Assembly (NCBI RefSeq): GCF_012927115.1
Contig: NZ_JABBFY010000003.1
Span: 248,001-312,000 of the forward strand
Length of the DNA stretch: 64,000 bases
Reading direction: 5' to 3'
Source of the DNA: Sphingomonas sp. G-3-2-10
GTDB lineage: Bacteria > Pseudomonadota > Alphaproteobacteria > Sphingomonadales > Sphingomonadaceae
The position numbers and the translations under genes were made by a program. The stretch's first letter is position 1, and every line of letters begins with the position of its first letter. Positions 51,038-59,809 of this stretch are shown here, piece by piece. The notes under the pieces were generated by a model. The model had not been told where the DNA came from, made no database searches, and saw only the letters and a program-made list of their open reading frames with translations.

Positions 51038-53281
51038 ATGCGCGAGTTCTGGATCAAATTCCGGCGCAAACTGGGCATGGCGGTGCCCGGGCTGGTGGTG
51101 ATCGTGGTGGTGATCGCCCTGAACTTCGTCGGCGTGAAGCAGCTCGACCAGCTCGGGCCCTTGCTGTTCGACACCTATCAGCGCGCGGCGCCCCGGCCTT
51201 ATCAGGATGCGGGCGTCCGCGTCGTCGATATCGACGAACAGTCGATCGAGAAGCTGGGCCAATGGCCGTGGCCACGCACCGACATCGCCGAACTGACGAA
51301 GCGGCTGACCGATGCCGGGGCGGCGGTGATCGCCTATGACGTGGTCTTCTCCGAACCCGACCGCACGTCGGCCGCGCGCCTTGCCGAGCGCGCGCGCAAG
51401 GAGAATGCCGATCCCAAGGTGATCGCCGCGCTGGAGCAACTGCCCGATACCGACGCGGTGCTGGCCGAGACCTTCCGCCAGTCTCCGGTGGTGCTGGGCT
51501 TTTTCCTCGGCCGGGGCGCGAAGGGGCCGAATGTCGAGCCCAAGGTCGGCCTCGCCTTCGGCGGATCGCCGCCCAACGACCTGAACTATATCTTCCAGAA
51601 CGCCACCCAGCCGCTGCCCGCGCTGCGCGAGGCGGCGTCGGGGCTGGGATCGGTCAGCCGGATCGGCGACACCGACGGGATCGTCCGGCAGGCGCCGCTG
51701 ATCTTCGTGCAGAACGGCGAATTCCTCACCTCGCTGTCGGTCGAGGCGCTGCGCGTGGCGCAACAGACCGATTCGGTGGTTGTGAAGACCAGCGACGCCA
51801 GCGGCGAGATCGGCAGCAACGGGCAAGTCGATCCGGTGTCGGTGAAGGTCGGCGATTTCGTGATCCCCACCAATGTGCGCGGCGAGATGTGGATCTACTA
51901 CACCGCCGACGCGCCGCAGCGGACCGTGCCGGCGTGGAAGATCCTGACCGGCGCCTTGCCCCCGGCCGAGATGGAGCGGCTGTTCGGCGGCCAGATCGTC
52001 TATATCGGCACCAGCGCGCCGGGCCTGTACGATCTGGTCTCCACGCCGTTCAGGGATCGCGAGGCCGGGGTAATGGTCCATGCCCAGGCGACCGAGCAGA
52101 TCATCGCCGGAAAGGCGCTGACCCGGCCCGACTGGGCGCCGGGCGCGGAGCGGTTCGCGCTGGCGCTGTTCGGCGTGTTGATGGCGCTGCTGCTGCCCTG
52201 GCTCGGCGCGACGCGGGGTGCGGTGCTCGGGCTGGTGATGGTCGGCGGCATGGCGGCGGCCAGCTGGCTCTCGTTCCGCCAGAATCTGATCCTGCTCGAC
52301 CCCACCTATCCGATCCTCGGCCTGATCGGCGTGTGGGTGGTCGGCACGGTCGCGACCTATTATCGCGAGGAACGGCAGCGCGCCTATATCCACCATGCAT
52401 TCGATCGCTATCTCTCGCCCGAACTGGTCAAGCGCATTGCCGACGATCCCAGCCGGCTGGAACTGGGGGGCGAGACCCGCGAGATGACGGTGATGTTCTG
52501 CGATATCCGCAGCTTCTCGCGCATTTCGGAGAAGCTCGGCGCGCAGGAAGTGATCCGCTTCCTGATCGCCTTCCTCACGCCGATGACCGACGTGCTGCTC
52601 AAGCGCAAGGCGACGATCGACAAGTTCATCGGCGACGCGATCCTCGCCTTCTGGAACGCACCGCTGGACGACGAGGATCAATATGCCAATGCCGCGCGCG
52701 GCGCGCTGGAGATGGCGGAGCGGCTCAAGTCGCTGAATGCCGAGATGGCGGCGCAGAGCGAGGTGCCGTGGCCGGGCGACGTGGCGATCGGGATCGGGCT
52801 GAACGCCGGGCCGTGCTGCGTCGGCAATATGGGGTCGGCCCAGCGGCTGAGCTATTCGCTGATCGGCGACACGGTGAACCTCGCGTCGCGGATCGAGGGG
52901 CTGACCAAATATTATGGGGTGACGATCGCGATCGGCGACGATCTGCAGAAGCATATCCCGAACTTTGCGACGGTGCCGCTGGATCTGGTGCGCGTGGTGG
53001 GCCGCGACACGCCCGAACTCATCTATGCGCTGCTCGGGGACGAGACGATGATGCTCGAGCCGGGCTTCCAGGGGTTCGCGGAAAATTATGCCGCGATGGG
53101 CGTGGCCTATCGCGCGCAGAACTGGGACCGTGCCGACGCGTTGCTGGCCGAGACCGCAGGGATGGCGGGGACGCACGGGCTGGCGAAGCACCATGCGCTG
53201 ATGGCGAGCCGCGTGGCGGCCTGTCGCGAAACGCCGCCGGGCACGGATTGGGACGGGGTGTTCGGGGCGACGGAGAAATGA
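51038..53281 (+). CDS. CHASE2-domain class III adenylate cyclase
   Basis: 747 residues. An N-terminal membrane segment (about 12-30, AVPGLVVIVVVIALNFVGV) is followed by a periplasmic CHASE2 domain (about 35-355) and three membrane segments near 365-445. The C-terminal cyclase domain (about 480-670) has MTVMFCDIRSFS (metal aspartate), TIDKFIGDAILAFWNA (second metal aspartate and the lysine that favours ATP), and LIGDTVNLASRIEGL. It makes cAMP in response to an unknown periplasmic signal. The start at 51038 is chosen on a GGGG-rich ribosome-binding site; an ATG at 50981 is possible. It is next to a cAMP-binding redox operon and a CpdA-type phosphodiesterase. Confidence 0.9.
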   Translation: MREFWIKFRRKLGMAVPGLVVIVVVIALNFVGVKQLDQLGPLLFDTYQRAAPRPYQDAGVRVVDIDEQSIEKLGQWPWPRTDIAELTKRLTDAGAAVIAYDVVFSEPDRTSAARLAERARKENADPKVIAALEQLPDTDAVLAETFRQSPVVLGFFLGRGAKGPNVEPKVGLAFGGSPPNDLNYIFQNATQPLPALREAASGLGSVSRIGDTDGIVRQAPLIFVQNGEFLTSLSVEALRVAQQTDSVVVKTSDASGEIGSNGQVDPVSVKVGDFVIPTNVRGEMWIYYTADAPQRTVPAWKILTGALPPAEMERLFGGQIVYIGTSAPGLYDLVSTPFRDREAGVMVHAQATEQIIAGKALTRPDWAPGAERFALALFGVLMALLLPWLGATRGAVLGLVMVGGMAAASWLSFRQNLILLDPTYPILGLIGVWVVGTVATYYREERQRAYIHHAFDRYLSPELVKRIADDPSRLELGGETREMTVMFCDIRSFSRISEKLGAQEVIRFLIAFLTPMTDVLLKRKATIDKFIGDAILAFWNAPLDDEDQYANAARGALEMAERLKSLNAEMAAQSEVPWPGDVAIGIGLNAGPCCVGNMGSAQRLSYSLIGDTVNLASRIEGLTKYYGVTIAIGDDLQKHIPNFATVPLDLVRVVGRDTPELIYALLGDETMMLEPGFQGFAENYAAMGVAYRAQNWDRADALLAETAGMAGTHGLAKHHALMASRVAACRETPPGTDWDGVFGATEK

Positions 53282-53308
53282 GGCTGAGGGTCAGGAAGCG
53301 TCTCGCGT

Positions 53309-53340
53309 CGTCATCCCCGCGAACGCGGGGACCCATCTCC
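53309..53340 (+). repeat. REP-like inverted repeat flanking GIY-YIG gene, left copy
   Basis: A 32-bp repeat that starts CGTCATCCCCGCGAACGCGG and includes an internal CCCCGC/GCGGGG hairpin. Its reverse complement occurs at 53673-53704 with a single mismatch. This is the widespread element whose translation reads VIPANAGTH. Confidence 0.8.
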
Positions 53341-53368
53341 TGAAGGAGCCGCACGCAGGACGGACGAG

Positions 53369-53656
53369 ATGCCGGGCTATCTTTACATCATCGCAAACCG
53401 CAAGCTGGGCGCACTCTACACAGGTGTAACCAGCGATATCCCAGCTCGGATGATCCAGCATCGCGAAGGGACCGGAAGCAAGTTCGCCAAAGAATACGGT
53501 ATCTCGCGGCTGGTCTATGTCGAGGTCTATGAGAATATCGAAGACGCCATCAGGCGCGAGAAGGCGATCAAGAAATGGCGCCGGGCGTGGAAGATCGAAC
53601 TTGTCGAGACGATGAATCCCGATTGGCGAGACCTGTTCCTTGATCTCAATCGTTGA
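53369..53656 (+). CDS. GIY-YIG nuclease-family protein
   Basis: 95 residues. GYLYIIANRKLGALYTGVT is the GIY-YIG motif (here YLYI and LYTG), followed by the catalytic arginine region PARMIQHREGTG and the glutamate in VYENIEDAIRREKAIKKW. It is the short single-domain UPF0213/YhbQ-type form. It is bracketed by inverted copies of a 32-bp repeat, 28 bp upstream and 16 bp downstream, so gene and repeats look like a unit. Its role in repeat spread or DNA repair is unknown. Confidence 0.88.
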   Translation: MPGYLYIIANRKLGALYTGVTSDIPARMIQHREGTGSKFAKEYGISRLVYVEVYENIEDAIRREKAIKKWRRAWKIELVETMNPDWRDLFLDLNR

Positions 53657-53672
53657 GCCGCGGGCTTGCTCC

Positions 53673-53704
53673 GGAGATGGGTCCCCGCGTTAGCGGGGAT
53701 GACG
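53673..53704 (-). repeat. REP-like inverted repeat flanking GIY-YIG gene, right copy
   Basis: Reverse complement of the left copy with 31 of 32 bases identical (loop GCGTTAGC instead of GCGTTCGC). It lies 16 bp after the nuclease stop and 6 bp before the convergent TPR gene end. Confidence 0.8.
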
Positions 53705-53710
53705 TTGGGG

Positions 53711-54652
53711 TTAAACCCCCGGCACCCGCAACGCCTTCGCTTCGCTCTCAAGCCGCCCCTTCGCCTCCGGATTGGCGGTCACCGCATCGCGATAGGCTTT
53801 CGTGGCCTTGTCCGGTTCACCCAGCGTCATCCGGCTGCGCATCAGCATCACCCAGCCGCCGATATTCTTCGGATCGCCCTTCAGCCGGTTTTCCAGATTG
53901 CCGACCATGCCGCGCGCCATCGCGTCCTGGTCGGTCGGAGAGAGCTTGCCCGCCTCGCGGACCTGCTCGGCATTGGGGCCGGGGATGCCGGAGGCGGCGG
54001 GCAGCGTGGGCGGCGGCGCTGCCGGTCCGGCCGGAGCGGGCTGGCGGATCGCGGCGATGCGGGTTGCGACGGGGATATTCTCGCGCTGCCCCACCTGTTC
54101 GATGGTGCGGCGAAGATCGGCTTCCCACGGTGCGCCGGGCGGTGTGTCCGCGAGCAAGGCCAGCCAGTCGTCGATTGCGCCCTTGTGATCCTTCGCCAGA
54201 TCCTTGCGGACGGCCATGAAATAGCGTGCGGACGGATCCTTCGGATCGATCGCCAGCGCTTTCTGGAACGCGGTGACCGACGCTTCGGGCATGGGATCGC
54301 GCGGATTGGCATAGATGCGCGCTTCGCCGAGCAGCGACCAGAGGTTCGAGCGATCGGGTGCCAGCGTGGTTGCGCGGTCGAGCGCAGCGACGGCTTCACC
54401 ATATTGCTCGCGCTCGAAATGGGCAGTCGCCAGGCGCGCCCATGAATCCGGATCGTCGGGTTTGGCGCGGACGGCGGCCTGAAGCTCCTCCAGCGTCGGC
54501 GCATCGCCATCGGCGCTGATGTTGATCGCGGCTGGTACCTCGCCACGCTCACGCATCACCGAGTAACCCAGCGCGACGATCAGCAGCGCCGCGGCGCCCA
54601 GAAAGGCCGGAATCGCCCATTTCGGCGTCTGATTTTCGGATTCCCCGGCCAT
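53711..54652 (-). CDS. CcmI/CycH-like TPR protein (c-type cytochrome biogenesis)
   Basis: 313 residues. One membrane anchor near residues 15-34 (PAFLGAAALLIVALGYSVM) is followed by TPR repeats (PTLEELQAAVRAKPDDPDSWARLATAHFE, then similar units) and a second TPR block after a proline/alanine linker. This layout is that of CcmI/CycH, which delivers apocytochrome c to the heme ligase. No other ccm genes are adjacent. It is divergent from the redox operon, which makes two multiheme c-type cytochromes nearby, so a dedicated maturation role is reasonable. Ribosome-binding site GGGGGAAG. Confidence 0.8.
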   Translation of the reverse strand: MAGESENQTPKWAIPAFLGAAALLIVALGYSVMRERGEVPAAINISADGDAPTLEELQAAVRAKPDDPDSWARLATAHFEREQYGEAVAALDRATTLAPDRSNLWSLLGEARIYANPRDPMPEASVTAFQKALAIDPKDPSARYFMAVRKDLAKDHKGAIDDWLALLADTPPGAPWEADLRRTIEQVGQRENIPVATRIAAIRQPAPAGPAAPPPTLPAASGIPGPNAEQVREAGKLSPTDQDAMARGMVGNLENRLKGDPKNIGGWVMLMRSRMTLGEPDKATKAYRDAVTANPEAKGRLESEAKALRVPGV

Positions 54653-54733
54653 TCTTCCCCCACGCTTATCGCTGGCGCACTTGCACGGTCGTGATAGTGT
54701 GTCGGTGGGGGCAGGAAGCGCAAGGGGGAGTGT

Positions 54734-57181
54734 GTGGCGGATCGCGTGCGCATCGCGATCGTGGGATCGGGCCCCGCCGGCCTGAGCGCCGCCGCGCGTG
54801 CCGCACAGCTTGGCCTGAGCCATGTGCTGCTCGAAAAGACCGATCACCTCAGCGACACCATCTACAAATACCAGAAGGGCAAGCACGTCATGGCGACGCC
54901 CAGCGCGCTGGTGCTTCGCTCCGACATGGATTTCGACGCGGGCAAGCGCGAAGCGGTGCTGGGGACGTGGGACCGGCAGGCCGCGGCGCAGAAGGTCAAT
55001 GTCCGCTACCGCAGCGACGTGAAGGCGATCGAAGGCGAGGCGGGGGCGTTCCTGCTGACGCTGACCGATGGCGCCAGGATCGAAGCCGAGACGGTGGTGC
55101 TGGCGATCGGGACTCAGGGGAACCCCAATCTGGTCCGCTGCCCCGGTGCGGCCCTGCCGCACGTCCAGTATCAGCTCGACGATCCCGGCGAATATGTCGA
55201 CGAGCATATCACCGTCATCGGCTCCGGCGATGCGGGGATCGAAAATGCGCTGGGTCTCGCGGCGGATGCGGCGCAGGGCAACACCGTCACCATCCTCAAC
55301 CGCTCGGCCGATTTCGCGCGGGCGAAGGGCGCGAACGTCAAGCTGTTGCAGGAAGCCGCCGATTCCGGGCGGATCAGCATCCGGCTGGAGACGACGCCCG
55401 CCGAGATTCGCCCGGGCGAACTGGTGCTGGAGACGCGCGACGGGCAGGAGACGATCCGCTGCGACCGGGTGATCGCGCGGATGGGGTCGGCCGCGCCGCG
55501 CGCGTTCGTCGAAAGCTGTGGCATCGAGTTTTCGAGCGCCGACCGCGAAGCCTTTCCCAAACTCTCGCCGACCTTCGAAAGTACCAAGCCCGGCATCTTC
55601 GTGATCGGCGCGCTGGCGGGCTATCCGCTGATCAAGCACTGCATGAACCAGGGCCATGACGTCATCGAGTTCATCAATGGCAACAAGGGCCTGAAGCCCG
55701 CCGACGAGCCGTTGTTGGAGGCCAAGTTCGCGCGGTTCAAGGCGAAGCGGAGCGTGGACGAGTGGCTCGAACTGTTGCGCTCGAACGTGGGCATCCTCAA
55801 CGAGTTGTCGCCGCTGCAGATGCGCGAATTCATGCTCGATTCCGAAGTGCGCAGCTACAAGGCGGGCGAGGAGATATTCGAGCGCAACGATCCCGGATCG
55901 TCGCTGTTCGCGATCGCGCAGGGTTCGGTGCTGGTTGAGGTCGATCCGAAGAACCGCAACGTCACCGTGCCGATCGAGCAGGGATCGATCTTCGGCGAAG
56001 TCGGGCTGATCTCCGGGCGGCGGCGCGGCGCGACGGTGCGCGCGGGCGAGAATGCGGTGGTGGTCGAGATTTCGCGGACCGCCGCGCTCAAGCTCATGGC
56101 GTCGGTGCCCGCGGCGAAGCGCGCGGTGACCCGCATCTCGGTCGAGCGGCAGTTGCTGCAATTGTTCGGATCGGGGCTGACCGCGGCGGACCTGACCGAA
56201 GTGCTCGACACCAGCGACCTGATCACCGTGCCGGCGGGCAAACATATCCTGACCGAAGGCGAGGAGGGGCAGGACATCTGCGTCATCCGCGTCGGATCGA
56301 TGATCATCGAGAAGTCGATCGGCGGGCGCCCGGTGTTCCTCAATTACCTTCCCGCCGGCTCCTATGTCGGCGAGATGGCGCTGATCTCGGGCGGGCGGCG
56401 CACTGCCACCGTCAAGGCCGCGATCAAGTCCGAAGTCATCCGGCTGAAGGGTGAGGCGTTCCTGAAACTGCTCGCCGCGAAGCCCCGGCTGCTCGAAAAG
56501 CTGAAGGCCGACATGGCCAGTCGGCAGAACGTCAACGCCTTTATCGAGAGCAAGAAGAACAGCTTCTCCGGCGTGGTCGACATGTATTCGCAGACCGCGG
56601 CGTTCCTGGTCGAGAACGGTATCGGCGAAGCGACCGACGTGCTGCTGATCGACGAGAATCTGTGCGTCGGCTGCGACAATTGCGAGAAGGCGTGCGCGGA
56701 TAGCCATGAGGGCCTGAGCCGCCTCGATCGCGAGGCAGGGCGGACCTATGCCCATCTCCACGTGCCGACATCATGCCGCCACTGCGAGCATCCGCACTGC
56801 ATGGCCGATTGTCCGCCCAACGCGATCCATCGCGGGCCGGACGGCGAAGTCTTTATCGACGAGAAATGCATCGGCTGCGGCAATTGCCAGCGCAACTGTC
56901 CCTATGGCGTGATCCGTATGGACAGCGTGCCGCCGAAGAAGCCGCCGATCTTCGCATGGCTCGCCTTCGGCGTCGGCCCCGGACCGGGCGAGCCGGGCAA
57001 GAAGTGGAAATACAAGGACAAGAAGGACGGGATCGAGAAGCCGAAGAAGGCGATCAAGTGCGACATGTGCGCCGGCATCAAGGGCGGCCCGGCCTGCGTC
57101 CGCGCCTGCCCGACCGGAGCGGCGATCCGCGTGGCGCCCGAGGAATTCCTTGGTGTGTCGCGGCTGGAACGTGAGGACTGA
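54734..57181 (+). CDS. Three-part fusion: FAD/NAD(P) oxidoreductase, two cyclic-nucleotide-binding domains, four-cluster ferredoxin
   Basis: 815 residues from a GTG with GGGGGAG upstream. Residues about 1-325 form a thioredoxin-reductase-like flavoprotein (IAIVGSGPAGLSAAARAA; second loop ITVIGSGDAGIENALG) but the redox CxxC is absent. Residues about 355-470 and 480-600 are two CNB domains; both phosphate-binding cassettes keep the glutamate and arginine (IFGEVGLISGRRRGATV and VGEMALISGGRRTATV), so they should bind cAMP or cGMP. Residues about 640-800 hold four cysteine groups (CVGCDNCEKAC, CRHCEHPHCMADCP, CIGCGNCQRNCP, CDMC...CVRACP), like DmsB/HybA electron-transfer subunits. It probably takes electrons from NAD(P)H and passes them to the membrane cytochrome under cAMP control. 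Stop overlaps the next start (TGATG). Confidence 0.92.
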   Translation: MADRVRIAIVGSGPAGLSAAARAAQLGLSHVLLEKTDHLSDTIYKYQKGKHVMATPSALVLRSDMDFDAGKREAVLGTWDRQAAAQKVNVRYRSDVKAIEGEAGAFLLTLTDGARIEAETVVLAIGTQGNPNLVRCPGAALPHVQYQLDDPGEYVDEHITVIGSGDAGIENALGLAADAAQGNTVTILNRSADFARAKGANVKLLQEAADSGRISIRLETTPAEIRPGELVLETRDGQETIRCDRVIARMGSAAPRAFVESCGIEFSSADREAFPKLSPTFESTKPGIFVIGALAGYPLIKHCMNQGHDVIEFINGNKGLKPADEPLLEAKFARFKAKRSVDEWLELLRSNVGILNELSPLQMREFMLDSEVRSYKAGEEIFERNDPGSSLFAIAQGSVLVEVDPKNRNVTVPIEQGSIFGEVGLISGRRRGATVRAGENAVVVEISRTAALKLMASVPAAKRAVTRISVERQLLQLFGSGLTAADLTEVLDTSDLITVPAGKHILTEGEEGQDICVIRVGSMIIEKSIGGRPVFLNYLPAGSYVGEMALISGGRRTATVKAAIKSEVIRLKGEAFLKLLAAKPRLLEKLKADMASRQNVNAFIESKKNSFSGVVDMYSQTAAFLVENGIGEATDVLLIDENLCVGCDNCEKACADSHEGLSRLDREAGRTYAHLHVPTSCRHCEHPHCMADCPPNAIHRGPDGEVFIDEKCIGCGNCQRNCPYGVIRMDSVPPKKPPIFAWLAFGVGPGPGEPGKKWKYKDKKDGIEKPKKAIKCDMCAGIKGGPACVRACPTGAAIRVAPEEFLGVSRLERED

Positions 57182-58047
57182 TGGCCAGCCGGGCGATCCG
57201 GGGCCGCGACGCCGCGCTGCATGAGGGATTCTTGCGCCACAAGGGGTTTCGCTGGCTCAAGGTTTCGGCGCTGTTGTGCCTGATCGTGACCGCCGGCTAT
57301 TTCCTCGCGGACGTGAAGCCGCGGCCCAATGGCGGCAGCTGGTATGGCTATACGCTCGGCACGATCGGGGTGCTGCTGATCCTGTGGCTGACCGCGCTGG
57401 GCATCCGCAAGCGGGCGATGACGCGCGGGCGCTGGAGCCTGAAGGCGTGGACCAGCGCGCATGTCTATCTCGGCCTCAGCCTGATCGTGATCGGTACGCT
57501 GCACACCGGGTTCCAGCTCGGGTGGAACGTCCATACGCTCGCCTGGGCGCTGATGATGCTGGTGATCCTCAGCGGCATCTGGGGCGTCACGGTATATGCG
57601 ACCCTGCCGCGCGCGCTGAGTTCCAACCGCGAGGAACTGACCCAGACGCAGATGCTGGAAGGGTTGCGCGCGATCGACCGGCAGCTGCACGAAGCGGCCC
57701 AGCCACTCGACGCCAAAGCCGCCGGTTGGGTGCAGAAGTCGCTGGAGCAGAACCCGTTCGACGGGGGCATATTCCGCCGCCTGTCGGGCAAGTATCGCGG
57801 CTGCGCGACCGCGAAGGCGCTGGCGAAAATCCGAAAGGTGACCGCTGACCGCCCCGATCTGGGCGACGATCCGCTGGAAAAGGTGGATTCGCTGCTCGAG
57901 CGCAAAAAGGCGATGCTGGCGCGGGTGCGCGAGCATCTGCGGCTGAAGGCGATGCTGGAGATCTGGCTGTTCGTCCATGTGCCACTGACCTTCGCGCTGA
58001 TCGCGGCGCTGACCGCGCACATCGTCTCCGTGTTCTTCTTCTGGTGA
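57181..58047 (+). CDS. Membrane b-type cytochrome-like subunit
   Basis: 288 residues. Five membrane segments are visible: about 26-44, 57-75, 93-113, 119-142 and 264-287, with a charged loop of about 120 residues between the fourth and fifth. Paired histidines occur in or beside membrane helices (SAHVYLGLS, GTLHTGFQ, NVHTLAWAL, LFVHVPLT, LTAHIVSV), enough for two b hemes. I cannot assign it to a named cytochrome family, but position and composition suggest it takes electrons from the ferredoxin end of the fusion protein and hands them to the decaheme protein encoded 13 bp downstream. Its ATG overlaps the fusion gene stop. Confidence 0.75.
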   Translation: MASRAIRGRDAALHEGFLRHKGFRWLKVSALLCLIVTAGYFLADVKPRPNGGSWYGYTLGTIGVLLILWLTALGIRKRAMTRGRWSLKAWTSAHVYLGLSLIVIGTLHTGFQLGWNVHTLAWALMMLVILSGIWGVTVYATLPRALSSNREELTQTQMLEGLRAIDRQLHEAAQPLDAKAAGWVQKSLEQNPFDGGIFRRLSGKYRGCATAKALAKIRKVTADRPDLGDDPLEKVDSLLERKKAMLARVREHLRLKAMLEIWLFVHVPLTFALIAALTAHIVSVFFFW

Positions 58048-58060
58048 TCGGGAGCGCGGC

Positions 58061-59794
58061 ATGGCCTTCCTGATCCGCACCGTTTCGACCACCGCCGATG
58101 GCCGCGAGATCGTCCGCGAGACGCGGGTCGATCAAGACGCGATCGGTGTGGGCCGGCTCGCCTCGAACGAGCTGTCGCTGCCCGACCTGAGCGTCGAGCC
58201 GAACCATGCCCGGATCGAGCGCAAGGACGACCGGCGGATTTCGGTGACGGCACTGGGCCTTGGCTTCGGGGTCGACGGACGCAGTGCGAAGCGGATCGAC
58301 ATTAATGCGGCCAAGGGCGCGGAGCTGGCGTTCGGCGGGCACCGGATCACCGTGTCGCGCAATCCCGAAGGCGATATCGTCCTCGCAGTGCGCCGGGTCG
58401 AGGCGCTGTCCGATGCCGAGGAGGAGCGCGACGAAGCCTCCGCCTTCTCGCTGCGCGGCAAGCTGCCGGGGAAGCGCGCGACGGCATGGCTGCTGATCGC
58501 GGCGGTGCTGATCGGCTTCCTCGCGATTCCCGTGTGGAGTTTCGTGTCGCACCGCTTCGGACCGGAGCGGACGATCTACGAAGCACAGGCGCAGAAGAGC
58601 TGGTCGAGTGGGCCGCTGTCCGCCGCGCACCATGCACTGGAGGCCAGGTGCGAGACTTGCCATGAGCAGGCCTTCGTATCGGTGCGCGATACCGCCTGCC
58701 TGACCTGTCACAAGGACACGCACGATCACGCCCCGCCCGCGCGGATCGGCAAGGCGCGAGCCGAGCCGGGTGCTTGGGGCAAATTCCTCAATTCGGTGGC
58801 GAGCACGTTCAACAAGCCGGGGCCGGGTGCCTGCGTCGATTGCCACACCGAGCATGAAGGCGCGGGGCCGATGGCCGCGACGCCGCAGGCTTTCTGCGCC
58901 GAATGCCATACCGGGCTGAGCCAGCGCCTGCCCGATACGAAGCTGGGCAATGCCGGCGATTTCGGCACGTCGCATCCGCAGTTCCGCCCGGTGGTGGGGG
59001 GCGAGCGCGTGTCGCTGGATGCGAAGCCGCGCGATCCCACGGGCCTCAAATTCCCGCACGATCTGCATCTGAGCCGCACCGGCGGCGTGGCGCGGATGGG
59101 GCAGACACTGCGCGGCCGCTATCCGTTCGGCGATGCGCTGGAGTGCAAGGATTGCCATACGCCGACGGCGGACGGGACCCGGTTCCAGCCGGTCGAGATG
59201 GAGCGCAACTGCGGCATGTGCCACAGCCTCGCCTTCGACCGGATCGGCGGCACGGTGCGCACGCTGCGGCACGGCGACGTCGCGCAGATGGTCGCCGATC
59301 TGCGCGCGACGTGGCGCGGGCGGACGGTCTCGCCGCCGCCGGGGATGATCGAGGGACGCCGCCGGCCGGGCAATTATGCCGCCGGCCAGACCTATTATGC
59401 GCGCTTCGGTCCCAATCGCGGCAGTTCGGCCGAAGGGATCGTGCGGCAGGTGTTCGCCGGCGCGGGCGTCTGCACCGAATGCCATACCGTCATTCCGCCC
59501 TCGGGCGGGCGCGACTGGAGCGTGGCGCCGGTGTTCCAGCAGGCGCGCTTCTTCCAGCATGGCTGGTTCGATCATGCCGCGCACAGGACCGAGAGCTGCG
59601 CCAGTTGCCACAAGGCCGATGCCAGCGGCACCGCGAACGACCTGTTACTGCCCGGAATCGGGACGTGCCGGACGTGTCATGGCGGCGAAGCATCGAAGGC
59701 GCAGGTTCCTTCCGGTTGCGCAATGTGTCACAGCTATCACTTGAGCGATGGGGCGCCCTGGCAGCCGAAACGCACCGCCGGGAGGCGAAATTGA
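58061..59794 (+). CDS. FHA domain fused to decaheme cytochrome c
   Basis: 577 residues. The N-terminal 110 residues are an FHA domain (IGVGRLASNELSLPDLSVEPNHARIERK; the GR and SxxHARI loops bind phosphothreonine). One membrane helix at about 143-163 then leads to a periplasmic region with ten CxxCH heme motifs: CETCH, CLTCH, CVDCH, CAECH, CKDCH, CGMCH, CTECH, CASCH, CRTCH and CAMCH. So the cytosolic side could dock a phosphorylated partner while the periplasmic side carries electrons. The order of hemes is irregular, unlike known decaheme families I can name. It lies 13 bp after the cytochrome b gene and 15 bp before the phosphodiesterase gene. Confidence 0.9.
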   Translation: MAFLIRTVSTTADGREIVRETRVDQDAIGVGRLASNELSLPDLSVEPNHARIERKDDRRISVTALGLGFGVDGRSAKRIDINAAKGAELAFGGHRITVSRNPEGDIVLAVRRVEALSDAEEERDEASAFSLRGKLPGKRATAWLLIAAVLIGFLAIPVWSFVSHRFGPERTIYEAQAQKSWSSGPLSAAHHALEARCETCHEQAFVSVRDTACLTCHKDTHDHAPPARIGKARAEPGAWGKFLNSVASTFNKPGPGACVDCHTEHEGAGPMAATPQAFCAECHTGLSQRLPDTKLGNAGDFGTSHPQFRPVVGGERVSLDAKPRDPTGLKFPHDLHLSRTGGVARMGQTLRGRYPFGDALECKDCHTPTADGTRFQPVEMERNCGMCHSLAFDRIGGTVRTLRHGDVAQMVADLRATWRGRTVSPPPGMIEGRRRPGNYAAGQTYYARFGPNRGSSAEGIVRQVFAGAGVCTECHTVIPPSGGRDWSVAPVFQQARFFQHGWFDHAAHRTESCASCHKADASGTANDLLLPGIGTCRTCHGGEASKAQVPSGCAMCHSYHLSDGAPWQPKRTAGRRN

Positions 59795-59809
59795 GGGGGA
59801 GGCGAGCGA

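Noticed and set aside
53527..53751. Minus-strand frame that reads VIPANAGTH
   Set aside because: This peptide is the translation of the intergenic repeat itself, not a gene product.
54734..57181. Calling the fusion protein a thioredoxin reductase
   Set aside because: The flavoprotein fold fits, but the redox-active CxxC of thioredoxin reductases is missing and the extra domains point to electron transfer.
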